Shown: positions 44,312 to 54,146, counted from the stretch's first letter. The stretch is 64,000 bases of DNA from Bradyrhizobium tropiciagri (GCF_001189845.1 NZ_LFLZ01000007.1:62001-126000); one strand, 5' to 3'. Notes: generated by a model from the sequence alone, not told the origin. Made by a program: numbers and translations.

Positions 44312-45630
44312 ATGGTCGCACCCCTGAACGTGGGCATAGCGGGGCTCGGCACCGTCGGTGCCGATGTCGTCCGCCTCATCGAAACGCAAGGACGGGCGCT
44401 GGCCGAGCGCAGCGGCCGGTCCGTTCGCGTCGTCGCCGTCACGGCGCGCTCGAAAGCCAAGAAGCGCGGCCTCGACCTGCGCGACATCGCCTGGGCGAAG
44501 AGTCCCGAGGCGCTGGCCGAAGATCCCAACATCGACTGCTTTGTCGAACTGATGGGCGGCGCCGGCGATCCCGCGCTGTCCGCGATCGAGACCGCACTGA
44601 AGGCGGGCAAGTCGGTCGTCACCGCCAACAAGGCGCTGATCGCCAAGCATGGACTGCGTCTTGCCGCAGCCGCCGAGAAGCACGGCGGCGCGCTGAATTT
44701 CGAGGCGGCGGTCGGCGCGGCGATCCCGGTCATCAAGACGCTGCGCGAGGGTCTCGCCGGCACCAGCGTCAACCGCGTCTATGGTATCTTGAACGGCACC
44801 TGCAATTACATCCTGACCCGGATGGAGCAGGAGGGGTTGTCGTTCGAGGAATGCCTGAAGGACGCCCAGCGCCTCGGCTATGCCGAAGCCAATCCGTCGT
44901 TCGACGTCGATGGTCACGACACCGCGCAGAAGCTTGCGATCCTGGCGAGCCTCGCCTTCGGAACCAAGGTCGCGGAAAGCGCTGTCTATGTCGAAGGCAT
45001 CTCCTCGATCACGCCGGAAGACCTCAAGGCGGCTGCGGAACTCGGCTACCGGGTCAAGCTGCTCGGCGTTGCGTGCGCACGGCAAAGGGCATTGAGCAGC
45101 GCGTGCACCCGACCATGGTGCCGAAATCATCCTCGATCGCGCAGGTGATGGGTGTCACCAATGCGGTCGCGATCGACGGCGAGGGCATTCCGCCGATCAC
45201 ACTGGTGGGCCCGGGCGCCGGCGGCGGCGCGACCGCCTCGGCCGTGGTCGCCGACATCGCCGACGTCGCGCGTGGCATCCGCGCCAAGCCGTTCGGCCGC
45301 CCGGTGGAGCGGTTGCGCGACACCACCAAGGCGCCGATGGAACGCCATGAGGGCGGCTATTATATCCGCCTGATGGCGCGCGATCTTGCAGGCACTGCCG
45401 CAACAATCGCCACCCGGCTGGCGGAACAGAAGATATCTCTGGAATCCATCGTGCAGCGGCATCCGGATGGCGTCGATGTGAACGGTGCGGCCAAAAAACC
45501 TTCACCGGTTCCGGTCATTCTGATTACCTATGCGACCAGCGAGGATGCGGTGCATCGTGCGCTGGCCGCAGTGCAGCGCGATAAGGTCATCAGCGGCAGG
45601 CCGCAGGTGATCCGGATCGAGAAAAACTAA
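44312..45630 (+). CDS. hom: Homoserine dehydrogenase (one frameshift in this sequence)
   Basis: Third step of the aspartate pathway, aspartate semialdehyde to homoserine, leading to threonine and methionine. The restored protein is 439 residues: an NAD(P) site NVGIAGLGTVGADVVRLIE, VVTANKALIAKHG, the catalytic region GILNGTCNYILTRMEQEG, FDVDGHDTAQKLAILA, and a C-terminal ACT domain (YYIRLMARDLAGTAATIATRLAEQKISLES). One base is missing near 45073, joining LLGVA to VRTAKGIEQRVHP. It lies between an AlaC-like gene and glpX. Confidence 0.93.
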
Positions 45631-45709
45631 CGCATGGCCTGAACGGGTCGGGCGTGAGACGATTGATGCGGGCAGGCTGGCCTGTCCCCGAGGCTTAAGG
45701 AGTACGCCG

Positions 45710-46708
45710 ATGTCGACCCATATTTCCGTTCCGCCGCAGATGCTGCTCGAGCGCATCCTGACGCTCGAAATCGTGCGCGTGACGGAGCGCGCTGCGGTGT
45801 CGGCCGCGCGGCTGCGCGGCCACGGCCAGGAGAAGGCCGCCGACAAGGCCGCGGTCGACGCGATGCGGCGCGAGCTCAACAAGCTGCCGATCGAGGGGAC
45901 GGTCGTGATCGGCGAGGGCGAGCGCGACGAGGCGCCGATGCTGTTCATCGGCGAGAAGGTCGGCCTCAATGCCGGTCCCAAGGTCGACATCGCGGTCGAC
46001 CCGCTCGAAGGCACGACGCTGTGCGCCAAGAACATGCCGGGCTCGATCGCCACCATGGCGATGGCCGACGGCGGTACGCTGCTGCACGCGCCCGACGTCT
46101 ACATGCAGAAGATCGCGATCGGCCCGGGCTACGCCAAGAATGTGATCGAGCTCGACGCGCCGCCGGCCGACAACGTGCGACGGCTCGCCAAGGCCAAGGG
46201 CGTCGACCCGACCGCCATCAACGTGCTGGTGCTCGACCGTCCGCGCCATGCCGACATCATCAATAGCGTGCGCTCGACCGGCGCTGCCGTGCAGCTGATC
46301 ACTGACGGCGACGTCGCCGGCGTCATTCACTGCGCCAAGCCCGATGAGACCGGCGTCGACATGTATATCGGCACCGGCGGCGCTCCCGAGGGCGTGCTGG
46401 CCGCAGTCGCACTGCGCTGCATCGGCGGCCAGATGCAGTGCCGCCTGATCCTCGACACCGAGGAGAAGCGCGAGCGCGCGCACAAGATGGGCGTCACCGA
46501 TCCGAAGATGATCTACGGCATCGAGGACATGGCGAAGGGCGACTGCCTGTTCGCCGCCACCGGCGTCACGACAGGCTCGCTGCTGACCGGCGTCAAGTTC
46601 AAGAAGGACGTGATCGAGACCGAGACAGTCGTGATGCGCTCGGTCACCGGCACCGTGCGCTACATCAAGGCCGAGCACCGCCAGCTCGAGAAGTTCCACC
46701 TCGATTGA
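45710..46708 (+). CDS. glpX: Class II fructose-1,6-bisphosphatase
   Basis: Hydrolyses fructose-1,6-bisphosphate in gluconeogenesis. The 332-residue protein has the GlpX signatures IEGTVVIGEGERDEAPMLFIGE (metal and substrate binding), VDIAVDPLEGTTLCAKNMPGS, TGGAPEGVLAAVALRCIGGQM and the C-terminal GDCLFAATGVTTGSLLTGVKF. Length and motifs are complete. It follows hom by 79 bases, a common order in alphaproteobacteria. Confidence 0.95.
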   Translation: MSTHISVPPQMLLERILTLEIVRVTERAAVSAARLRGHGQEKAADKAAVDAMRRELNKLPIEGTVVIGEGERDEAPMLFIGEKVGLNAGPKVDIAVDPLEGTTLCAKNMPGSIATMAMADGGTLLHAPDVYMQKIAIGPGYAKNVIELDAPPADNVRRLAKAKGVDPTAINVLVLDRPRHADIINSVRSTGAAVQLITDGDVAGVIHCAKPDETGVDMYIGTGGAPEGVLAAVALRCIGGQMQCRLILDTEEKRERAHKMGVTDPKMIYGIEDMAKGDCLFAATGVTTGSLLTGVKFKKDVIETETVVMRSVTGTVRYIKAEHRQLEKFHLD

Positions 46709-46716
46709 GGCGGACT

Positions 46717-47868
46717 CTAGGAGAGTTTGGTCATGCTCTGCTTCGGCAGGAACATGAATACGCGGCCCTGCGACAGCCCGAGTTTCAGGGCGCCCTGCAG
46801 CTTGGTGATCTCTCCGGCAAAGGGAAGCAGTGCTTCCCTTGCCGCGCCGGTTTCACCTCGCGCGAGCGCGTCGCGCGCCCTCTGGTCGGCAGCGACATAG
46901 GCGTCGCTGATCAAGATCCGCGATAACACGCCGTTGATGCCCTGATCGTAGGCGTCGAGTCGGATCTCCGATTCATAGCTGGCGGGTTGCAGCTCGACGT
47001 GGTTGTCGGGGCTGCTCGCATCGAAAAGTCCAGCGCGTGTCAGCAGGGCCAGGAGCGGATGATCCCTTACCGTAGCTGGCGAGATGATCGGATAGCGCTT
47101 GGCTGGACTGCGGGGCGTTACGGCGCCGATTCTCAATACCGGCACGCCGTTGAAGCGGGAAACGGCATGGCGCAGCGTGAAGCGCTCAGTGGCGGACACC
47201 GCGAACACCTCGCCATCCTTGACCTCTTGACTGCGCGCGATGATCTGGCAGGCGATCAACGCGACCTTGCCGACCAGGTCGGGCAGCGCCATGCCTGGAA
47301 GGTCGCACTCGATGTCACGGCCGATGTACGAAAATAGCCCCACAGTCAGCGCGCCGGTCGACTCGACCGACTTGAACGGAAGGATGTCGATCCAAAGCAG
47401 GAACGGGTAGCCTGGTGCAGGCGCGAACGATTGTTCGGAGTCCTTCAGCCATCTCTGAGGCTCGCGGCCAAGCAGGTCTCTCCAGATGACGGCGCAGGCC
47501 TCGGGCAGCGTTGCGAGCAGACCGCCGACGACGGCGGTTGCGATCCTCGCGCGTTCAAGTTCGCCAGCATTGGCGTCCGTTGCTGAGACCACGACATGGG
47601 CATTGTGGCGGTCGACGAGCTGACGCCCGTCTCGCCAGAGGAGCCCGGCGCGCTCCCAAAGCGCATCATCCTTCGGTTTCGGCGCCTCGACGAGAGCAAG
47701 AGAAATGATGTGATCGCCGCCTTGGATGGATGCGGCGGCGGTGTCGACTTTCCAGGGACGATCCGGATGGCGTCGTCGCAGTACATCAGCCAGTTGCTGC
47801 AGATCGACGGGCCTCGCGCTTTGCAGGAGAACGGATGCGATCGGTTGGCTCGTGGTCGGTTGGCTCAT
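46717..47868 (-). CDS. DUF4261-like protein of unknown function
   Basis: The 383-residue cytoplasmic protein lacks a signal or membrane segments. The order SVLLQSARPVDLQQLADVLRRRHPD ... AHVVVSATD ... ACAVIWRDLLGREPQ ... PFLLWIDILPFKSVESTGALTVGL ... TERFTLRHAVS matches the loose pattern of DUF4261 proteins, which are scattered in bacteria with no known function. The assignment is tentative. ATG 47868 is chosen from the MSQPTTSQP start. Its stop lies 8 bases past the glpX stop on the opposite strand, so the two genes converge tightly. It is separated from the next gene by 182 bases. Confidence 0.65.
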   Translation of the reverse strand: MSQPTTSQPIASVLLQSARPVDLQQLADVLRRRHPDRPWKVDTAAASIQGGDHIISLALVEAPKPKDDALWERAGLLWRDGRQLVDRHNAHVVVSATDANAGELERARIATAVVGGLLATLPEACAVIWRDLLGREPQRWLKDSEQSFAPAPGYPFLLWIDILPFKSVESTGALTVGLFSYIGRDIECDLPGMALPDLVGKVALIACQIIARSQEVKDGEVFAVSATERFTLRHAVSRFNGVPVLRIGAVTPRSPAKRYPIISPATVRDHPLLALLTRAGLFDASSPDNHVELQPASYESEIRLDAYDQGINGVLSRILISDAYVAADQRARDALARGETGAAREALLPFAGEITKLQGALKLGLSQGRVFMFLPKQSMTKLS

Positions 47869-48050
47869 GGGTCGACTAGCCCCTGATTGGGTTAGCGCAC
47901 GGGAACGTTCGCCAACTCTTGCGGACGGAAGGGCCGAGCGATCCACCTATGTTGTCGTGCAATGGATATTCACGTCAAGCAACGCTATATGGGGACGTTC
48001 GGCGCGTCCGGCCGGGCCAAGAACGATTATGCAAATTGGAGCAATGAAAT

Positions 48051-48773
48051 ATGACATCCGATCTTGCGGGAGTGAAGGCCCTGGTGTTCGACGTGTTCGG
48101 CACCGTGGTCGATTGGCGCACCAGCCTGATCAACGATTTCACCACATGGGGCGAGACGCGCGGCATCAAGGCCGACTGGACCGCGCTGGTCGACGGCTGG
48201 CGCGCGGTTTACACGGCCTCGATGGACGAGGTGCGCAAGAACCCGCAGAACGGTTACGTGATCCTCGACGTCTTGCACCGCCGTTCGCTGGAAAAGCTGG
48301 TCGCGCAGCTCGGCATCAAGGATCTGACCGAGGTCGATTTGCAGCACCTGACGAAGGGCTGGCATCGCCTGCATGGGTGGCCCGACAGCGTCGCCGGCCT
48401 GACCCGGCTGAAGACCAAATACATCATCTCGCCGCTCTCCAACGGCAACGTCGCACTGCTCACCAACATGGCGAAGTTCGCAGGGCTCCCGTGGGACCTC
48501 GTGATGTCGGCCGAGCTGTTCGAGCACTACAAGCCCGATCCGGAAACCTATCTCGGCGCCGCGAAACTGCTGTGCCTGCCGCCGGAGCAGGTGATGATGG
48601 TCGCCGCCCACAATTACGACCTGAAGCACGCGCAGAAGCACGGCCTGAAGACCGCCTTCGTGGCGCGGCCGACCGAATACGGTCCGCTGCAGAAGGTCGA
48701 TTTCGAGGCCACCGGGGCGTGGGACATCGTGGCCAAGGATTTCGGGGAAATCGCCAGCCGGATGGGCTGCTAG
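48051..48773 (+). CDS. HAD-superfamily haloacid dehalogenase, type II
   Basis: The 240-residue protein follows L-2-haloacid dehalogenases: the nucleophile Asp in ALVFDVFGTVVDWRTS, SPLSNGNVALLTNMA, the Lys in YKPDPETYLGAAKLL and the C-terminal MMVAAHNYDLKHAQKHGLKTAFV. Such enzymes remove halide from 2-haloacids, but many rhizobial members probably act on other small acids. The GGAGC before ATG 48051 supports the start. It is a single gene ahead of recJ. Confidence 0.88.
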   Translation: MTSDLAGVKALVFDVFGTVVDWRTSLINDFTTWGETRGIKADWTALVDGWRAVYTASMDEVRKNPQNGYVILDVLHRRSLEKLVAQLGIKDLTEVDLQHLTKGWHRLHGWPDSVAGLTRLKTKYIISPLSNGNVALLTNMAKFAGLPWDLVMSAELFEHYKPDPETYLGAAKLLCLPPEQVMMVAAHNYDLKHAQKHGLKTAFVARPTEYGPLQKVDFEATGAWDIVAKDFGEIASRMGC

Positions 48774-48865
48774 AACTGGCCTGCGATTCATTGAAGGGCT
48801 ACGATTCCTTCCGGACGCATCGGCCCTGATTGGATCAGGACCGATGTTCCGGATTTTTGTTTGAC

Positions 48866-48909
48866 GCGTTTTCTTCACGCGAACCGGTGCCCACCTCGCT
48901 CGAAAACGC
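48866..48909. repeat. GCGTTTTC...GAAAACGC palindromic repeat
   Basis: GCGTTTTC (48866-48873) and GAAAACGC (48902-48909) flank a 28-base middle (TTCACGCGAACCGGTG...). It lies in the recJ leader. The unit resembles the repeats before the caspase-like gene and near 58.6 kb. Confidence 0.6.
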
Positions 48910-48927
48910 TCTGGTTCGGAAGGGATC

Positions 48928-50768
48928 ATGACACTTCACGCATCGGCACTGCCCATCGAGACGCCACAGGCGTTCCTTGGCGTGACGCGGTCGCTGACCG
49001 GAAAGCTCTGGCGCGACCGGCTGGATGCGCGCGGCGCGGCGCGGGCGCTCGCGATCGTGCAGCGCTATCAATTGCCGGAAATGCTGGCGCGGGTGCTGGC
49101 GGGGCGCGACGTCGCGATCGACGAGGTCGCCGACTTCCTCGACCCGACCATCCGCAAGCTGATGCCGGACCCGCACACGGTGACCGAGATGGAGCACGCG
49201 GCCAGGCGCATCGCGGATGCAGCTGTTCGTGGCGAAAAGGTCGCGATCTTCGGCGACTATGATGTCGACGGCGCGACCTCGGCGGCGCTGCTGACCTGGC
49301 ATTTGCGCCATTGCGGACTGGACCCGCTGATCCACATTCCCGACCGCATCTTCGAAGGCTATGGGCCGAACGTCGACGCTGTCCGTGCGCTGGCGGCCAA
49401 GGGCGCGACGCTGCTGGTCACGGTCGATTGCGGCACCACCAGCATCGAGCCGCTGGCGGAAGCCAGGAAGCTCGGCATGTCGGTGGTCGTGATCGATCAT
49501 CACCAGACCGGCGATGAATTACCCGAGGTCGACGCGCTGGTGAATCCGAACCGGCCCGACGATCTCTCCGGGCTCGGTCATCTCGCCGCCGTCGGCCTGG
49601 TGTTCGTCACGCTGGTCGCCGTCAATCGCGAGCTGCGCCAGCGCGGGTTCTGGACCCGCGAGATGCCGGAGCCGGACCTGCTCAGCGTGCTGCATCACGT
49701 CGCGCTCGGCACCGTCGCCGACGTCGCGCCGCTGATCGGGCTCAACCGGGCCTTCGTTGCAAAAGGCCTGATCGCGATGCGCCGCCGCGACCATGTCGGC
49801 CACACCGCGCTGATGGATGTGGCGCGGCTCAACGGCCCGCCGGAGGCTGGCATCTCGGCTTCATGCTGGGGCCGCGCATCAATGCCGGCGGCCGCATCGG
49901 GCGTGCCGATCTCGGCGTGCGGCTGCTGCTCGAAGGCGATGTCTCGGAGGCCGCGCGGATCGCGGCCGAGCTCGATCGTCTCAACAACGAACGGCGCGTG
50001 ATCGAGCAGGCGGCTGAAGCACAGGCCGAAGCGGAGGCATTGGCTTCGCTCGGGCTCGAGGACAAAGGCGCGGTCATCGTCACTGCGGCGGAAGGATGGC
50101 ACCCCGGCGTGGTCGGGCTGGTCGCGGCACGCCTGAAGGAGAAGTTCGCGCGTCCGGCGTTTGCGATCGCGCTCGAGCCGGGTGGCATCGGCACCGGATC
50201 GGGCCGCTCGATCGGCGGCGTCGATCTCGGCAAGGCGGTGCGGCAGGCGGTGCGTGACGGCCTGCTGATGAAGGGCGGCGGGCACGCGATGGCGGCCGGC
50301 GTCACGCTGCGCAAGGAGAAGCTCGCCGAATTCCGCGCCTTCATGGAGAGCGCGCTGGCGGCCGACGTCGCCAACTCGCGTCACGAGAACGAGCTGTTCA
50401 TCGACGGCGCCGTGGCCGCGCGCGCGGTGACGCCGGAATTCGCCGCGACGCTCAATCGCGCGGGGCCGTTCGGCAGCGCCAATCCGGAGCCGGTGATCGC
50501 GCTGCCGTCGCATCAACTGGTCTACGCCGACGAGGTCGGACAGGCGCACTTGCGGCTGCGCTTCAAGTCCGGCGACGGTTCCATCGTCAACGGTATCGCA
50601 TTCCGCTCCGTCGGACAGAAGCTCGGCAGCGCCTTGACGCAAAATCGCGGTCAGCAATTGCACGTGGCGGGCTCTCTTGCGGTCGACCGTTGGCAAGGCA
50701 GCGAACGTGTGCAATTCCGTGTCCTCGACGTCGCGGCACCGGATCAGGGCCCGGCGGTGATCCGATAA
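48928..50768 (+). CDS. recJ: Single-strand-specific exonuclease RecJ (one frameshift in this sequence)
   Basis: 5'-3' exonuclease on single-stranded DNA in recombination and mismatch repair. The restored protein is 613 residues. It has the DHH-family motifs FGDYDVDGATSAALL, VTVDCGTTS and VVIDHHQTGDELPEV, then GPRINAGGRIGRADLGV, GWHPGVVGLVAARLKEKF and a SGRSIGGVDL stretch, with a C-terminal OB-like domain. One base is missing near 49846/49847, joining GPPEA to WHLGFMLGPRINAGGR. It is followed 18 bases later by an SDR gene. Confidence 0.93.
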
Positions 50769-50786
50769 GAAACGTTGGGAGAGGAC

Positions 50787-51599
50787 ATGGCAGGACAGGT
50801 TGAAGGCAAGGTCGCGCTGGTGACCGGCGGCGCGTCGGGTATTGGCGAAGCGATCGTCGAATTGTTGGCACAGGAAGGCGCGACGGTCGTTGCGACCGAT
50901 ATCGACGAGTTGAGGGGACCCGAGCTCGCAGCGCGGCTCACCAAGGCCGGGCGCAAGGTGAGCTTCCTGCCGCAGGATGTCACCAGCGAGGAGCGCTGGA
51001 TCGAGGTCGTCGCTGACATCGGCAAGCGCCATGGCCGCCTGGATATCATGGTCTCCAACGCCGGCATCGGCATCGGCGCGCCGTCGATTGTCGAGATGTC
51101 GCTCGCGGATTGGCGCCGGCAGACCGCCATCAATATCGATGGCGTGTTCCTGTCGGTGAAGCATTCGCTGCCGCTGATGCGCAAGCATGGCGGCGGCTCG
51201 ATCATCATGATGTCGTCGCTGGCCGGCCTGCGTGGTGCGGCAACGCTCTCCGGCTACAGCGCCACCAAGGGCGCGGTCCGGCTGTTCGCCAAATCGATCG
51301 CGATGGAATGCGCGCAGATCGGCGACGGCATCCGCGTCAACTCCGTGCATCCCGGCATCATCGACACGCCGATCTGGGGCAAGATCCCGACCGGCGCGAC
51401 GGGCGCCGGCCAGAATGCACCGATCGATCCGGAGGAGCGCGCAAGGTTCGCGACGCCGCTCGGCCGCGCCGGCCAGGCGATCGAGATCGCCCAAGGCGTG
51501 CTCTACCTCGCCTCGGATGCATCGCGCTATGTCACCGGCAGCGAGCTCGTCATCGACGGCGGCATGAATGCCGGCGGGGTGGTGCGGCAGCCAAACTGA
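50787..51599 (+). CDS. Short-chain dehydrogenase/reductase
   Basis: The 270-residue NAD(P)-dependent enzyme has the TGGASGIGEAIVELLAQ nucleotide site, VSNAGIGIG, catalytic Ser in IIMMSSLAG and YSATKGAVRLFAKS, and a C-terminal YVTGSELVIDGGMNAGG. The subgroup resembles glucose or cyclohexanol dehydrogenase types. The substrate is unknown. AGAGG lies ahead of ATG 50787. It follows recJ by 18 bases, so it may be in the same transcript. Confidence 0.88.
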   Translation: MAGQVEGKVALVTGGASGIGEAIVELLAQEGATVVATDIDELRGPELAARLTKAGRKVSFLPQDVTSEERWIEVVADIGKRHGRLDIMVSNAGIGIGAPSIVEMSLADWRRQTAINIDGVFLSVKHSLPLMRKHGGGSIIMMSSLAGLRGAATLSGYSATKGAVRLFAKSIAMECAQIGDGIRVNSVHPGIIDTPIWGKIPTGATGAGQNAPIDPEERARFATPLGRAGQAIEIAQGVLYLASDASRYVTGSELVIDGGMNAGGVVRQPN

Positions 51600-51603
51600 T
51601 CTC

Positions 51604-51689
51604 CGTCATTGCGAGCGAAGCGAAGCAATCCATCGATCCACGCATGCGGTGGCATGGATTGCTTCGTCGCTTCGCTCCTCGCAATGACG
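51604..51689. repeat. CGTCATTGCGAG-type palindromic repeat, copy C
   Basis: Arms CGTCATTGCGAGCGAAGCGA and TTCGCTCCTCGCAATGACG match copies A and B at 14701 and 15361. It lies between convergent SDR and lytic transglycosylase genes and may end both transcripts. The middle contains ACGCATGCGG. Confidence 0.85.
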
Positions 51690-51693
51690 GCAG

Positions 51694-52926
51694 TCAGCCG
51701 CCTTGCCGCAGCCGTGCCAGCACCTTGAGCCCGCCGTAGCCATCGGCGGGCAGCAGGCCGGCCTTGATCTGAAAGTCCTTGATCGCCTTCATGGTGTCGT
51801 TGCCGACGCGGCCGTCGGTGCCGCCGGTGTCGAAGCCGGCCTTGGTCAGCCGCGTCTGCATTTCCTGCACCTCGGCGAGCGTGAGCGCGCGCTCCGAGCC
51901 GGGGAAGGGCTGGATGAAGGGTGGGCCGCCGAGACAGCGGTCGCCGAGATGGCAGATCGCGAGCGCATAGTTCATCGAGGGATTGTAGCTCTTCACCGAA
52001 TTGAAGTTCGGGCCGAGCAGGAACGCGGGACCGCCGGCGACCGGGATCCAGAGCTGCGCCGACGCGTTCGGCTGCGGAAACGGCTGGCCGTCGGCTCTGA
52101 CGACGCCGGCGCTGGCCCAGGCCGCATAGGTGCGGCTGCCGCTGGCGCCGCCGGACGCGCGGACCTCGTAGCCCCAGTGCTCGCCGCGGTGCCACTTGCC
52201 GCGATTGACGAGATATTTCGCGGTCGAGCCGAGCGCATCGTCGGGCCGGCCGAACGGCGAGACCTTGCCGTCGCCGTCATAGTCGAAGCCGACATTGAGC
52301 CAGACTTCCGGCATCCACTGCGAGTGGCCCATCGCACCGGCCCAGGAGCCGTTCATCTCCTGCGGCGTGCTCCAGCCGCGCTGCACGATCTTCATCGCGT
52401 TGATCAGCTCGGTCTCCCAATAGGCCTTGCGGCGCGGCTCGTTCCAGGCGAGCGCCGCGAGCGAGGGAAACACCGGCGTCATGTGGTTCTGCTGCACCAG
52501 CGGATCGCCATAGGCGGACTCGACACCCCACAGTGCGAGCAGCGTGCCGCGCTCGACGCCGAAGTCACGCTCGATCCGGGCGAACAGCGCCTCGTTCTTC
52601 TTGAGCGCCTCGCGGCCGTGGATGATGCGCCAGTCGGAGACGCGGCGGTTGATGTACTGCCAGATCTGCTCGTGGAATTCCGGCTGGTTGCGCATCTGCT
52701 TGAACACACTCATGTCGGGTTCGACCCGCGCCATGCAGCGATTCCAGGTCGCCTCCGAAATGCCTTTTGCCAGCGCGCGGGCGCGGAAATTGTCGCGCCA
52801 CTGGTCGAAGCCCGGAGGCGCGGCGGCCAGCGCGCCGAACGGATTGATGAGCATCACGCCGGCAGCGAGCCCGGCCGTCAAGACGGCACGGCGCGCAGGG
52901 GAATTCGGAGAATCAGGCTGTTTCAT
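51694..52926 (-). CDS. Lytic murein transglycosylase, MltB-type, with peptidoglycan-binding domain
   Basis: Cleaves peptidoglycan glycan strands in the periplasm. The 410-residue protein has a signal-like N-terminus (RRAVLTAGLAAGVMLINPFGALAA), the SLT_2/MltB domain with the catalytic Glu in LLALWGVESAYGDPLVQQN, GAMGHSQWMPEVWLNVG and SMNYALAICHLGDR, and a C-terminal PG_binding_1 domain of about 60 residues (LTLAEVQEMQTRLTKAGFDTGG...DGYGGLKVLARL). No lipobox is present. It lies 54 bases downstream of the MarR gene on the same strand. Confidence 0.92.
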   Translation of the reverse strand: MKQPDSPNSPARRAVLTAGLAAGVMLINPFGALAAAPPGFDQWRDNFRARALAKGISEATWNRCMARVEPDMSVFKQMRNQPEFHEQIWQYINRRVSDWRIIHGREALKKNEALFARIERDFGVERGTLLALWGVESAYGDPLVQQNHMTPVFPSLAALAWNEPRRKAYWETELINAMKIVQRGWSTPQEMNGSWAGAMGHSQWMPEVWLNVGFDYDGDGKVSPFGRPDDALGSTAKYLVNRGKWHRGEHWGYEVRASGGASGSRTYAAWASAGVVRADGQPFPQPNASAQLWIPVAGGPAFLLGPNFNSVKSYNPSMNYALAICHLGDRCLGGPPFIQPFPGSERALTLAEVQEMQTRLTKAGFDTGGTDGRVGNDTMKAIKDFQIKAGLLPADGYGGLKVLARLRQGG

Positions 52927-52980
52927 GCATCCAGTCTAGCGGCGCCTTCCGGACGGACCAAAGTCATGACGCCGCAAGAA

Positions 52981-53547
52981 CTAGCTATCCTGCAAATCTG
53001 TGGCGATTTTTGACAACCATTGCCGGACCACCTGTTCCGACTTGGCATCGAGGCCGGCGGCGAGCCGGCGCTCCTGGGCCTGGGCGATGTGGCGGCATTT
53101 CTCCAGCAGCGCGGTTCCATGGCTGGTCAGGCTCCATTGCAGCACCCGGCCGTGGACCGGATGCGGCGTCTTGCGGATCGCGCCGTCGCGCTCGAGGTTG
53201 CGGATGATCACGCTGACCGTCTGCGGCGTCAGCAGCGCCACCCGGGCCAGATCGGCGCCTGAGAGACCCGGATAGGCTTTCAGCATGGTCAGCACCACGA
53301 ATTGCGGCGAGGTGACGCCGAGGCGTCCCAGCTGGCGTTCCATCGACAGCCGTGAGGCCGCATGTGCCTGGCGCAGCAGATAGGCGAGATAGCCCTGTTC
53401 GCCGCGCTTGCCTTCGCCGGGCGGCGGGATGGCGGAGGCGGGCAGGGCGTCTGCTTCCGCCCCGATCGCCACCTTGCCCGGCGCCGCTTTCCCCGCCGGC
53501 CGCCGCTCGGCCGTGCCGGATTTCCCTCGCTTCTGCATTGCCGCCAT
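52981..53547 (-). CDS. MarR-family transcriptional regulator
   Basis: The 188-residue protein has a winged helix-turn-helix domain (LGRLGVTSPQFVVLTMLKAYPGLSGADLARVALLTPQTVSVIIRNLERDGAIRKTPHPVHGRVLQWSLTSHG) within the usual MarR helical frame. A disordered N-terminal extension of about 45 residues (Arg/Pro/Ala-rich) is unusual. ATG 53547 is chosen as the first codon that starts the coherent protein. It diverges from the AhpD-like gene across an operator with two perfect 16-bp palindromes, so it should repress itself and its neighbour. Confidence 0.88.
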   Translation of the reverse strand: MAAMQKRGKSGTAERRPAGKAAPGKVAIGAEADALPASAIPPPGEGKRGEQGYLAYLLRQAHAASRLSMERQLGRLGVTSPQFVVLTMLKAYPGLSGADLARVALLTPQTVSVIIRNLERDGAIRKTPHPVHGRVLQWSLTSHGTALLEKCRHIAQAQERRLAAGLDAKSEQVVRQWLSKIATDLQDS

Positions 53548-53579
53548 GTTGCCTTCGCGAATGTCTGTGTCTTGCTCAA

Positions 53580-53614
53580 TATCAGAGTTCTGATAATGTA
53601 TCAGTACACTGATA
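53580..53614 (+). promoter_or_regulatory. Double palindromic operator between the MarR and AhpD-like genes
   Basis: TATCAGAGTTCTGATA (53580-53595) and TATCAGTACACTGATA (53599-53614) are each perfect 16-bp palindromes, separated by 3 bases (19 bases centre to centre). They share TATCAG half-sites. They lie 16 bases before ATG 53631 and 32 bases before the MarR start, where a bound dimer would block both promoters. Very probably MarR sites; the protein-site pairing is inferred. Confidence 0.75.
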
Positions 53615-53630
53615 ACATGAGGCCAAGCCA

Positions 53631-54109
53631 ATGTCACATGCCCGCAAGGAATATACCGACTTCGAGAAGCTCGCCCCCGACGTCTTCGCCGTCGTGCGTG
53701 ACCTCGGCCAGTTCGCGGCGAAGGCCGGTCTCGACAAGCAACTGCTCGAACTGGTCAAGCTGCGCGCCTCGCAGATCAATGGCTGCGCCTTCTGCGTGCA
53801 GTATCATATCCTGCAGGGCGAGAACCTCGGCGTGCCAGTCGACAAGCTCAATCTCGTCGTGGTGTGGCGTGAGGTGCCGCAGTTCTCGGCGCGCGAGCGC
53901 GCCGCGCTGGCCTGGACCGAGGCGCTGACGACCCTGCCGAACGGCGTCAGCGACGAGGTCTATGCCGAGCTACCGCCGAATTCTCCGAAAAGGAGCTGAC
54001 CTATCTGACCTCGGCGATCGCTTCGATCAACGTCTGGAACCGGTTCGGCGCCGCCTATCGCTGGACGCCGCCGCCGCGCCGGCAGCGGGTCGCCGCTGCG
54101 GCGTCGTGA
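53631..54109 (+). CDS. AhpD-like carboxymuconolactone decarboxylase-fold protein (one frameshift)
   Basis: The restored protein is 159 residues. It carries the AhpD redox-active motif (NGCAFCVQYHIL, a CxxC followed by His) and a preceding conserved helix (LDKQLLELVKLRASQ), then ERAALAWTEALTTLP. One base is missing near 53972, which joins VYAEL to TAEFSEKELTYLTSAIASINVWNRF. Family members act as peroxidase partners or decarboxylases; the redox CxxC supports a peroxide-defence role. It diverges from the MarR gene and is followed by a cupin gene. Confidence 0.85.
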
Positions 54110-54146
54110 GACGATTTCAAGTGCAATCGACAGGGGAGAACAACCG

